Below are positions 5,264 to 12,734 of a stretch of DNA of 12,956 nt, piece by piece. A program made the translations under genes and the position numbers. Every line of letters starts with the position of its first letter. Positions within the stretch are counted from its first letter, which is position 1. Source of the DNA: Spirochaetaceae bacterium (GTDB lineage: Bacteria; Spirochaetota; Spirochaetia; SZUA-6; Bin103). The DNA is taken from assembly GCA_028820215.1 (NCBI GenBank), contig JAPPKD010000221.1, positions 15,397 to 28,352 on the forward strand, read 5' to 3'. Under the pieces are notes generated by a model that saw only the letters and a list, made by a program, of their open reading frames with translations, made no database searches and was not told where the DNA came from.

Positions 5264-6427
5264 TCAGCGGGTGAAGTCGCGGCTCAGGTCGAGCGCCAGT
5301 TCGCGGAAGCCGCGCACGCGATGGCAGGTGACCAGGTTCGTGTCGTGCTGGCTCGCTCCCGCCACCGAGGTCCGCGACAGCACGACCAGGTCGTCGCCGT
5401 CGATCAGGTTGGATGCGTAGCTGAACGACTCGGTCATCTTGCGGCTCATCGCCACGCAGCCGGCCTGGAACCAGTTCTGCGCGTCGGCGCTGTAGATCAG
5501 CAACAGGATGCGCCGCTCGTTGGCCACGATCCCGCGGAAGCCGATCTCGGCCAGCTTGTCGTTCACGGGGCTCAGCGTGTCGGAGACGGGGTTCACGCAC
5601 GTCCAGAACAGGTCGGAGACCTCGTCGTGGACGATGTGGAACTTGCACTGCCCGCCCGGCATCGGGCAGTACTGGCTGAACCGGTAGCTCATGGTGCTGC
5701 CGTCGTCCTCCAGGTCGCAGATGGCCGCCAGGCCCACGGTGGCGCGCCCCAGCACGTGCAGGCGCAGCAGGTTGCGCAGCCTGCCGCGCACGGAGATCAG
5801 GTTGCCCTCGATCCAGCAGTCCTCGGTGCCGGTCTCCGGCGGGTACGCGAAGGTGTTCATCGGCTGCGGCGCGCCGGGGAACCGCTCCATCGGCGATGCC
5901 CGCCATGCCGCGGGATCGAGCAGGTCGCGGCTCAGGTCGCCCGCCATCACGAACGATTCCCATGAGGAGCGCCCGCCGCCGGAGCGGCCCACCCGCGGGC
6001 AGGTCTCGAAGGCGCGATAGACCTGCCCGCCCTGGAACGTCACCGCCGTCGGCGCGCCGTGGCTGCGCCGGTCGCACACCTCGACCTCCGGCGTCCAGGT
6101 GTGGCCGCCGTCGTCCGAGCGGCTGATGATCACCTCCCGCGACTGGCGCCGGTTGCCGATCATGTAGAGCGCGCCTGCGTGCACGAAGCAGCTCGGCCAG
6201 ATGATGTCGGTCTTGCCGCGCAGCTCCCAGGTCCCGCCGCCGTCCGCGCTCACCCGCACCTCGGTCTGATTGGGAAACGTCTCCGTGTACGGCTTCGGCT
6301 GGAACCACTCGTAGGAGGCGACCATCTCCCCGCCCGGCAGCCGGGTGATCCCCGGCGAGCCGGCAAAGTGCCGCTCCTTGTCGGGCGACTCCGCCACCAC
6401 CACGTAGTCCTGCGCCAACGGCTGCAT
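5264..6427 (-). CDS. BNR/sialidase-like beta-propeller protein (cytoplasmic)
   Basis: This 387-residue protein starts at an ATG with AGGAGG about six bases upstream, 13 bases after the sulfatase stop. Two Asp boxes are clear: SADGGGTW (60-67) and SDDGGHTW (104-111). A degenerate third, SADAQNW, is at 313-319. This pattern belongs to the six-bladed sialidase/neuraminidase fold, and the length suits one propeller domain. There is no signal peptide, so it should act on an imported substrate. A full catalytic set (Arg triad, Tyr, Glu, Asp) cannot be confirmed by eye, so exo-sialidase activity is not claimed. Another glycosidase or lyase activity, or a binding role, is possible. It is last in the five-gene cluster. 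Pairing with a NanA/DapA-type lyase five genes upstream hints at a sialic-acid-like sugar. Confidence 0.75.
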   Translation of the reverse strand: MQPLAQDYVVVAESPDKERHFAGSPGITRLPGGEMVASYEWFQPKPYTETFPNQTEVRVSADGGGTWELRGKTDIIWPSCFVHAGALYMIGNRRQSREVIISRSDDGGHTWTPEVEVCDRRSHGAPTAVTFQGGQVYRAFETCPRVGRSGGGRSSWESFVMAGDLSRDLLDPAAWRASPMERFPGAPQPMNTFAYPPETGTEDCWIEGNLISVRGRLRNLLRLHVLGRATVGLAAICDLEDDGSTMSYRFSQYCPMPGGQCKFHIVHDEVSDLFWTCVNPVSDTLSPVNDKLAEIGFRGIVANERRILLLIYSADAQNWFQAGCVAMSRKMTESFSYASNLIDGDDLVVLSRTSVAGASQHDTNLVTCHRVRGFRELALDLSRDFTR

Positions 6428-6440
6428 CGCTGTTCCTCCT

Positions 6441-7856
6441 TCAGCCTGCGTCTTCCCGCACGCCCGCCATCTCGCCGAGCCAGTATGGCTTGCGGCCCGG
6501 CTTCGGCGCGACGTCCTTCGGCACCGCCGCCTCCACGCCGTGCTCGATCAGGACGTCCCAGTAGGGATCCCGCGTCTCGGCCAGCATCTCCAGCAGGCGT
6601 GCGCGCTGCCGATCGCGCTCGGCCGGGTTTGCGTCCGCCAGGTTGTGCTGCTCGAACGGATCGTTCTCGAGATCGAAGAGCAGCTCGATCCGATGCTCGT
6701 TGAACGCGTACTTCCAACGTTCGCTCACCAGTCCACGCCAGTCCGGCATGCCCAGGTCCCAGCGCGGGCTGCCCACCATCTCCAGGAACACGTCCCGCGG
6801 GGCGTCGAAGCGCTCGCCCCGAAGTGCCGGCGAGAAGTCCGTGCCCTGATTCCACCTCGGCACCTCGGCGCCGATCAGCCCCAACGTCGTCCCCATCAGA
6901 TCGACCAGGCTGAACATTCTGTCCATGAGGCCCGTTGCCGGGATCTCTCCGGGCCAGTGAAAGATCCCCGGAATCCGCACCGACTCTTCGTGACAGTGCT
7001 CCTTCTGGTTGTAGAGCCCGTGACAGCCCATGTAGTCCCCGTGATCGCTGACGTACACCGTCAGCACGTCCTCGAACCCCGCCAGCCCCCGCACGCACTC
7101 CATGAGCCGGCCGATGTTCCAGTCGAGGTTCTCGATCATGGCGTAGTAGTCGGCCAGATGCGCGCGCATCTCGGGCGTGTCGGTGAAGTTCGGCCGCACC
7201 GCGAGCGCGGCGGGATCGAAGCGCTTCCACTCGTCGGGAGCGATCAGCGGGAAGTGAGGCGGCGTCACCGACAGCACGAGAAACAGCGGCTGGTCGCCGT
7301 CATGGCGGCGCAGGTACTCCATCGCCCGGTCGGTGAGGGCGTCGGTCTCGTAGCCGTCCAGAGGGGTCGGATCGGCGTTGTCGAGCTCGTAGATCGAGCT
7401 GTTGAAGTGCCGATTCAGGCTCTCGAACCCGTACCAGTCCTCGAAGCCGGCGCGGAAGTACTCGGGCGTGCGGTTGCGCGATCCCCCCTCGAAGAGCCCC
7501 GTCGTATCCCCGGTCACCGACGCCGGCACCTGGTTGCGCACGATGCCGCAATGCCACTTGCCGAAGTAGGCGGTGCGGTAGCCGAGCTCGCGCAGCAGCG
7601 TGGCCGTGCTCGGCGCCGTGGGCTTGAAGACGTCGAAGAACCCCGCCACCGGTCCGGCGTGCGCGTGACGCCCGGAGAAGATCGTCCCACGCGACGGCGT
7701 GCAGATCGGGCAGTTGGCGTAGGCGCGCTCGAAGCTCGCCCCCTCGGCGGCAAGCCGATCCATCCACGGCGTTCTCACGTTGGGATCCCCGGCGTGGCTC
7801 ATGGCCTGGCCCCGGTGCTCGTCGGACAGGACGTAGATGATGTGAGGTCTCTTCAC
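6441..7856 (-). CDS. Type I sulfatase with formylglycine motif (cytoplasmic)
   Basis: This 471-residue S1-type sulfatase has the maturation motif C52-T-P-S-R56 followed by GTIFSGRHAH. Cys52 would be converted to formylglycine by a maturase that is not in the window. Metal ligands match D12 of VLSDEHR (Glu13 replaces the second Asp often found there) and D271/H272 of SDHGDYMG. GKWH (99-102) supplies the active-site Lys and His, and the FDLENDPFEQHNLA segment (394-407) marks the usual C-terminal subdomain. It starts with GTG, and AGGAGG formed by the preceding gene's TAG lies seven bases upstream, which fixes the start. No signal peptide is present, whereas many polysaccharide sulfatases are exported. 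A small imported sulfate ester is therefore more likely than a polymer. The substrate cannot be read from sequence. Confidence 0.93.
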   Translation of the reverse strand: MKRPHIIYVLSDEHRGQAMSHAGDPNVRTPWMDRLAAEGASFERAYANCPICTPSRGTIFSGRHAHAGPVAGFFDVFKPTAPSTATLLRELGYRTAYFGKWHCGIVRNQVPASVTGDTTGLFEGGSRNRTPEYFRAGFEDWYGFESLNRHFNSSIYELDNADPTPLDGYETDALTDRAMEYLRRHDGDQPLFLVLSVTPPHFPLIAPDEWKRFDPAALAVRPNFTDTPEMRAHLADYYAMIENLDWNIGRLMECVRGLAGFEDVLTVYVSDHGDYMGCHGLYNQKEHCHEESVRIPGIFHWPGEIPATGLMDRMFSLVDLMGTTLGLIGAEVPRWNQGTDFSPALRGERFDAPRDVFLEMVGSPRWDLGMPDWRGLVSERWKYAFNEHRIELLFDLENDPFEQHNLADANPAERDRQRARLLEMLAETRDPYWDVLIEHGVEAAVPKDVAPKPGRKPYWLGEMAGVREDAG

Positions 7857-7868
7857 CGAATGTTCCTC

Positions 7869-9383
7869 CTACAGGTTCATCTGCCAGGCTTCCAGCCCGT
7901 CGAAGACGGCGCTGCCCGACTCCACGACCAGGCCGATTCTGCCCGTGGGCTCCCGCGGCAGGCTGTAGCACTGGATGAGCAGCTCGTCGTGGTAGAGCTC
8001 CACCAGACCGCGGCGGGCCAGCACGCGGAACCGGCACGTTCGTCCGGGCTCGATCGCCGCCTGCACGATGTCTTCCGGCTTGAATGTCGGATACGGAACC
8101 ACCTTCGTGGAGCCGCTGGCCCGGAAGGGGCCCAGCTCGGCCCGGCCGCGCGTCTGCAGCACCATGCCCGTGCCCGTAAGGGTCTCCGCATCCTCCTCGA
8201 AGAAGAGGCCGATGCCGCTCCACCGCTTTGGCGGCTCCTCGATGCGCATGCTCCCTTCCAGGACGATCCCCCGGTCCAGGTCGAACCGGTTGGCCAGCAG
8301 GGCCACCCCACCGCCGTTCGGCTGGCGCGCTTCCAGCCGGCCCGGCGACTTGCGCCACCGGTGCCCGGCAGCGTTGCGATAGGTGGGCACCCCCACCACG
8401 GCGCAGCGGGTCAGGTCGATCGCGATCCTCTCGCCCTTCACCGCTTCGTTGCCCGGCCAGTAGCCCAGGCGCAGATGCCCGTCAGGGTCGACCACGGCTC
8501 TCTTCAGCGGCGGCATCCAGTGCCTGGACCCGCGTCCGCAACGCGCCACCGACTTGTGATTGACCAGGGTCTCGCCGGCGGCGGCGTGGAACCGCATGAA
8601 GACGTTGTAGGTGGGCGGCAGCCGATAGCTCTCCGGGTCGGGCCGGAACGCACCTTCGGGGCGGTCGGCGACGAACACGTACATGCCTTCGTCGCGTCCG
8701 AGGTGCTCGCGCACCTGACGGTTCCCGAGCATGTGCTCGGCGTAGTGCTGGATGAGGTAGTAGCGGTCGCCGATCTTCTCCACGCCGGCCACTTCGCCGA
8801 CGCTCATCGGCGGCCACTCCCCCCAATCGATGACGGCCGGCGGCCGCGCGCGCCAGCGGAGCCCGTCGTCGGACTCCGCCAGCGCAAACGACTCGAAGGG
8901 GATGCCCGCGGTCCGGCTCCACGGTCTGGCCGTGAGGTAGCCCAGGAATCCCGTCCCGTCCTCCTTCGGCAGGACCCACAGGTCGTCCCACCGCCCTACC
9001 GGCGTATCGTCGTACCAGCGCGGGTCGGGACCGAACCGATGCTCGTCTCCGAGCCGTCTCCAGTGGATCAGGTCGTCCGACTCGGCAAAGCGGATGTACT
9101 GAACGCCGCCTTGCCGCTCACTGAAGCTGAGCAGGTAGCGATCGCCTGCCCTCCAGGTCCGCGAGATGCCTCCCATGGCATCGGTGGCGTCGCTCTTGGT
9201 GAAGATGGGGCCGATCTCGTCGAAGTGGACGCCGTCGGCGGAGGTGGCCAGTGCCATGCCGTCGCACCCGGGTCCGGTGTGCCCGGGGCTCCGGTACTGG
9301 ATGAACAGGTGATGGACCCCGTCCCGGTAGTAGAGGCTGGTGTCGTGCGACGCTAACGCGTCGATCGTCGGCTGGTAGAGCAT
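7869..9383 (-). CDS. GH32/GH43-like five-bladed propeller glycosidase with C-terminal beta-sandwich
   Basis: In this 504-residue protein, residues 1 to about 330 resemble the GH32/GH43/GH68 propeller. HDTSLYYRDGVHHLFIQY (13-30) carries a candidate nucleophile Asp14. RWDDLW (131-136) sits where the transition-state Asp is expected. GEVAGVEKIGDRYYL (196-210) supplies candidate acid Glu197 or Glu202. From about residue 340 a beta-sandwich like the GH32 C-terminal module follows (GGVALLANRFDLDRG to the end). Catalytic roles are inferred by position only. There is no signal peptide. The ATG at 9383 lacks a clear ribosome binding site, and 62 bases separate it from the oxygenase gene, the widest gap in the cluster. 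Its stop codon overlaps the sulfatase Shine-Dalgarno, a sign of coupled translation. The substrate is unknown. Confidence 0.75.
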   Translation of the reverse strand: MLYQPTIDALASHDTSLYYRDGVHHLFIQYRSPGHTGPGCDGMALATSADGVHFDEIGPIFTKSDATDAMGGISRTWRAGDRYLLSFSERQGGVQYIRFAESDDLIHWRRLGDEHRFGPDPRWYDDTPVGRWDDLWVLPKEDGTGFLGYLTARPWSRTAGIPFESFALAESDDGLRWRARPPAVIDWGEWPPMSVGEVAGVEKIGDRYYLIQHYAEHMLGNRQVREHLGRDEGMYVFVADRPEGAFRPDPESYRLPPTYNVFMRFHAAAGETLVNHKSVARCGRGSRHWMPPLKRAVVDPDGHLRLGYWPGNEAVKGERIAIDLTRCAVVGVPTYRNAAGHRWRKSPGRLEARQPNGGGVALLANRFDLDRGIVLEGSMRIEEPPKRWSGIGLFFEEDAETLTGTGMVLQTRGRAELGPFRASGSTKVVPYPTFKPEDIVQAAIEPGRTCRFRVLARRGLVELYHDELLIQCYSLPREPTGRIGLVVESGSAVFDGLEAWQMNL

Positions 9384-9445
9384 CCGGTGCGCGCCCGATC
9401 AGGGGCCGCCGACCCGTAGCGCTCAGGCGCCCGGCCGGCCGCCCG

Positions 9446-10381
9446 TCAGGTGTCCGCCCCCTCCGGCACCGGCCACTCGGGAAGCGCGAAGGCGCCCTTG
9501 TCCGCCGGGTCGGCGAGGGAGCGGCGCCGCGCGCCGCGCAGCCAATGCCTGCGGCCCAGGAACAGGGGACGGTAGCGCTCGGGCAGGCCGGCGACGAAGG
9601 CGTCCGAAAGCTCCCCGTCGTCCCAGCTCTGGTACATGGTGGGGGCGTAGCCGCAGATGACGATGGCGCGCTCCCGGTCGCTGCGGACCTGACCCGTGGC
9701 GTGGATGAGGGTCTCGCCGAACAGCAGGGTCGATCCGGCGGGCGCCACCACCTGGTGGATCAGCGAGCGGTCGCGGTAGGCGCAGGCGATCAGCTCCTCC
9801 GGCGGCTGCGCGAGCTTGTGGCTGCCGGCGATGACGGTGGTGCCGCCGTCGTCCGGCCCCAGCTCGGTGAGGTTGGTCAGGGTCTTGACGAAGTTGCAGT
9901 GGAACAGGTCGCCGTCGCGGTGCGTCCCGAACGGCACGTCGGTGCCGCGGTGGAAGCCGTAGGTGGCGGGCGCCGACAGGTCCACGTCCGGATCGCGGTG
10001 GTTGATGTGGGCGTTCACCTCGACGATGCGCGCCTCGCTCCCCATCAGCTCCTCTGCCATGCCCACCAGCCACGGATGGATGGCGTACCCGGCGATGGCC
10101 GGATCGGACTCGACGATCGCGCCCATGTAGGTGTGGTGCGGCTTGTCTATGAGCAGGTTCGCGCCGCGCACCCGAACCTTGGGGTCGCCGGTGCGGTCGC
10201 GGGCGGCGTGCAGCTCGCGCTTGAGCCGCTGCAGCGCCTCCAGGATGCGGCCGGTCTCCCCCTCCGACAGCGTTCCCGGCACGACGACGTAGCCGTAGAT
10301 CTCCAGGTGGAGGCGCTGCTCGGGGGTCAGCGCCGGGAACGGCCGCGGGAAGCCGCCGGCGTTCGGCCCGGGTTCGGCCAT
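9446..10381 (-). CDS. Phytanoyl-CoA dioxygenase (PhyH) family Fe(II)/2-oxoglutarate oxygenase
   Basis: This 311-residue protein is typical in length for the PhyH family. The double-stranded beta-helix core is recognised by GFHRGTDVPFGTHRDGDLFH (142-161), followed by FVKTLTNLTELGPDDGGTTV and IAGSHKL. Candidate iron ligands are His144 or His154 with Asp156, and His227 of ETLIHATGQ. Arg237 may bind 2-oxoglutarate. Bacterial members hydroxylate or otherwise oxidise diverse small molecules, so phytanoyl-CoA itself is unlikely to be the substrate. The gene begins 10 bases after the lyase stop with a weak TAGGG ribosome binding site, so it is probably co-transcribed. It may oxidise an intermediate of the sulfated substrate's breakdown, which is an inference from position only. 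Confidence 0.88.
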   Translation of the reverse strand: MAEPGPNAGGFPRPFPALTPEQRLHLEIYGYVVVPGTLSEGETGRILEALQRLKRELHAARDRTGDPKVRVRGANLLIDKPHHTYMGAIVESDPAIAGYAIHPWLVGMAEELMGSEARIVEVNAHINHRDPDVDLSAPATYGFHRGTDVPFGTHRDGDLFHCNFVKTLTNLTELGPDDGGTTVIAGSHKLAQPPEELIACAYRDRSLIHQVVAPAGSTLLFGETLIHATGQVRSDRERAIVICGYAPTMYQSWDDGELSDAFVAGLPERYRPLFLGRRHWLRGARRRSLADPADKGAFALPEWPVPEGADT

Positions 10382-10391
10382 CTCGGAGGCC

Positions 10392-11348
10392 CTACGCCGG
10401 CTGCGGCTGCTCCCGAGCCACCGGCGCCACCTGCGCCTCGGCCAGCGCCGCGCGCACCTGCGCCTTCTCGGCCTCGTCGAGCGGCAGCACCGGCTCGCGC
10501 ATCAGAGGCGACGAGAAGACGCCGCGCTGATACAGCGCCTCGGTCATGCGGGCGTGCGCCTCGCCGGAGGGCTGGCCGATGCCGTAGATCGCCTCGGCCA
10601 TCGGGAAGATGTGGTCCTGCAACTCGCGCGTGCGCGCGAAGTCGCCCGCCTTCATCGCCGTCCACGCCTCGCAGATGAGCTCCGGGATGCAGCCGGCGAA
10701 GCCGATCAGGGCGCCGTCGACGCCCACGTACATCGACGACAGCAGCGACTCGTCGTGACAGGTCAACAGCGACAGCTCCGGCGCGAGGCGTCGGAACAGG
10801 CGGCAGTCGCGCTCGTACAGCGCCATGTGGCGGGTGCCGGTCTTCAGGGCCTTCACGTTCGGAATCTTCGCCATCTCGAGGACGGTCTCGGCCGGGTAGA
10901 ACGCCTTGGTGGAGAACGGGTACAGGTGGATGACGATGCCGATGTCGATCGACTCGGCCACGCGCTGAAAGAACCGCAGCGGCGTCTCCGGCTTCATGCC
11001 GAACCGCAGCCAGTTGTGCGGCGGCATCAGCAGGATGCCGTCGGCGCCGGCCTCCTGAGCCTCCTGCGCATGCTCGATCGCCTCCAGCGTCCCCTCGGCG
11101 GACACGCCGGAGACCACCAGCACGTCGCCTCCGACCTCGCTCGCGATCACCTCGGTCACGCGGCGGCGCTCCGCGGGCGACAGCGAGGTGATCTCGCCCG
11201 TGTGGCCGTTGCAGACGAGCCCGCGGATCTCGTCGAAGCCGGCCAGCCAGCGCACGTAGCGGCGCAACTCCCCTTCGTTCACGGAGTAATCGTCGTGCAG
11301 CGGCAGGCAGGTGGCCGGAAAGATGTCAGTCCATCGTTCGTCGTTCAT
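10392..11348 (-). CDS. DapA/NanA-type class I aldolase (lyase), not a canonical dihydrodipicolinate synthase
   Basis: This 318-residue TIM-barrel protein belongs to the DHDPS/N-acetylneuraminate lyase family. The glycine-rich loop reads GHTGE (48-52), the catalytic Tyr is Tyr143 in IHLYPF, and the Schiff-base Lys is Lys169 in VKALKTGT. In E. coli DapA the loop is GTTGE and Thr44 belongs to the proton relay. Here that position is His49, and no Arg matches the carboxylate-binding Arg138 just after the Tyr. Lysine biosynthesis is therefore unlikely. Cleavage of a 2-keto-3-deoxy acid or sialic-acid-like sugar to pyruvate fits better, especially beside a sulfatase and a sialidase-like protein. It is first in the five-gene cluster and starts 42 bases after purA. 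A TATCTT box seven bases before the ATG hints at a leaderless transcript. The exact substrate is unknown. Confidence 0.88.
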   Translation of the reverse strand: MNDERWTDIFPATCLPLHDDYSVNEGELRRYVRWLAGFDEIRGLVCNGHTGEITSLSPAERRRVTEVIASEVGGDVLVVSGVSAEGTLEAIEHAQEAQEAGADGILLMPPHNWLRFGMKPETPLRFFQRVAESIDIGIVIHLYPFSTKAFYPAETVLEMAKIPNVKALKTGTRHMALYERDCRLFRRLAPELSLLTCHDESLLSSMYVGVDGALIGFAGCIPELICEAWTAMKAGDFARTRELQDHIFPMAEAIYGIGQPSGEAHARMTEALYQRGVFSSPLMREPVLPLDEAEKAQVRAALAEAQVAPVAREQPQPA

Positions 11349-11355
11349 GGGACGT

Positions 11356-11361
11356 AAGATA
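11356..11361 (-). promoter_or_regulatory. Candidate -10 box (TATCTT) for a leaderless start of the lyase gene
   Basis: TATCTT lies seven bases before the ATG of the lyase gene, and no Shine-Dalgarno is visible. The spacing would put the transcription start at or next to the A of the start codon. No good -35 is seen. If real, the catabolic cluster has its own promoter apart from purA. Confidence 0.4.
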
Positions 11362-11390
11362 GCAGGATCGGAGCCGACTTGGCGCCGCGT

Positions 11391-12734
11391 CTACTCGGCG
11401 ATCACCCCGGCACGTCCCTTGGTTACGCAGATGTAGCGGACCGGGACGTTCACGAACGACTCGACGCGCTCGATCAGCCGCCGCGCCCCGCTCGGCAGGT
11501 CGGCGCGCCGGCGGATGCCGTCGAGCGGACCGCCCACGGGCTCCAGCTCCTCGTAGTGGGGCTGGACGTCACCGAGACGCCGCACGTTGGCGGGCACGCG
11601 GTCGACCCGCTCCGTGCCGATCGAGTAGCCGCTGCAGACGCGCAACTCGGAGAGCGTGGACAGGACACCCAGACCGGTCACGGCCAGCGCGGTCACCCCG
11701 GTCACCCGGGCGGTGTGCCTGAGTGCCACCAGGTCCAGCCATCCCACGCGCCGCGGCCGTCCGGTGGAGGTGCCGTATTCGCTGCCGGCCTCCCGGATCC
11801 GATCCGCCGCCTCGCCGGGGATCTCCGTCGGAAACGGCCCCTCGCCCACACGGCTCATGTACAACTTGGCGACGCCGACCACCTCGCCCAGGGTTCGGGC
11901 TGCCAGCCCGGTCCCGGCCAGCGCCCCGCCCGGCGAGCAGACGCTCGACGTGCAGTACGGGTAGGTGCCGAAGTCCACGTCCAGCAGCGCCGCGTGCGCC
12001 CCCTCGAACAGGATGTTCCTGCCGCTCCTCCGGGCGTCGTCCAGCACGTACTCCGTGTCGGTGATGTACGGGGCCAGCCGGCTCCCCCACTCCGCGCACT
12101 GCTCCATGATCGGCTCGCTCGCGAGTTCCCGGAAGTCCCGGCCGGATTCGGTCGCCAACGCGCCGAGCAGGCTGTTCTTGAGTGACACCAGGCGAGGAAG
12201 CCGCGCGCCGAGATAGGGCTGGTCCTTGATGTCGGCCATGCGTACGGCGGTGACGCGGTGCGCCTTGTCCGCGTAGCACGGGCCGATCCCGCGGCGCGTG
12301 GTGCCGATCTCGCCGTTCTCGCCGTTCTCGCCGGACGCGAAGGCTCGGTCCATCAACTCGTCCTCGATCTTGTGGTACGGCATCACCACGTGCGCGCGAT
12401 CGCTGATCGCCAGCCGGTCCGGGTCGACCGGATACCCCTCCGCCTGCAGCTCGTCCATCTCCTTGAGGAGCTGCGCCGGGTCCAATGCCGTGCCGTTGCC
12501 GATCACGTTGAGGACGCCGTCGCGCAGGATCCCGGACGGCATCAGGTGAAACGCCTTGCGCCGGTCGCCGATCCATACGGAGTGGCCGGCGTTGGCGCCG
12601 CCGTTGTAGCGCACCACGACGTCGAAGTCGCCGGCCAGGTAGTCGACGATCTGCCCCTTGCCTTCATCCCCGAACTGCAGCCCGCAGATGACGCAGCCGC
12701 CCGGTCCCCGATCGATCCCGTTGTCGCTCACCAT
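11391..12734 (-). CDS. purA: Adenylosuccinate synthetase (divergent)
   Basis: This 447-residue protein would catalyse IMP + Asp + GTP to adenylosuccinate, the first committed step to AMP. The P-loop-like motif GDEGKGQ (22-28) keeps Asp23 and Lys26, with Gln where Lys is common at position 28. The catalytic His is His51 in NAGHS. RRGIGPCYADKAHR carries the second signature, EGAHAALLDVDFGTYPYCTS the third (EGAQG in most homologues), and STGRPRRVGWLDL the IMP-binding region. A GENGENGE insert precedes the second signature and corresponds to a 9-bp tandem repeat. The start is the ATG at 12734, although GGAG is only three bases before it. The GTG in the next codon has better spacing and could be used instead. 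Frames upstream to 12899 are non-homologous. Retention of Asp23 argues against the phage PurZ type. Confidence 0.92.
   Translation of the reverse strand: MVSDNGIDRGPGGCVICGLQFGDEGKGQIVDYLAGDFDVVVRYNGGANAGHSVWIGDRRKAFHLMPSGILRDGVLNVIGNGTALDPAQLLKEMDELQAEGYPVDPDRLAISDRAHVVMPYHKIEDELMDRAFASGENGENGEIGTTRRGIGPCYADKAHRVTAVRMADIKDQPYLGARLPRLVSLKNSLLGALATESGRDFRELASEPIMEQCAEWGSRLAPYITDTEYVLDDARRSGRNILFEGAHAALLDVDFGTYPYCTSSVCSPGGALAGTGLAARTLGEVVGVAKLYMSRVGEGPFPTEIPGEAADRIREAGSEYGTSTGRPRRVGWLDLVALRHTARVTGVTALAVTGLGVLSTLSELRVCSGYSIGTERVDRVPANVRRLGDVQPHYEELEPVGGPLDGIRRRADLPSGARRLIERVESFVNVPVRYICVTKGRAGVIAE
12312..12329. repeat. 9-bp tandem repeat inside purA
   Basis: GCCGTTCTC occurs twice in tandem, with a degenerate GCCGATCTC copy before it. 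On the minus strand it encodes a Gly-Glu-Asn repeat in a surface-loop position of the enzyme. The repeat length is a multiple of three, so the frame is kept. Confidence 0.7.

Noticed and set aside
6540..9356. Very long open frame on the plus strand (938 codons)
   Set aside because: It lies antisense to the sulfatase and hydrolase genes, is rich in Arg, His and Val as expected of a GC-rich shadow, and has no recognisable domain.
10392..11348. dapA for lysine biosynthesis
   Set aside because: The relay Thr and the carboxylate-binding Arg are missing and the gene lies in a catabolic cluster.
11391..12734. PurZ-type 2-aminoadenylosuccinate synthetase of Z-genome phages
   Set aside because: The catalytic Asp of GDEGKG is retained, whereas PurZ enzymes replace it, and no phage genes are nearby.
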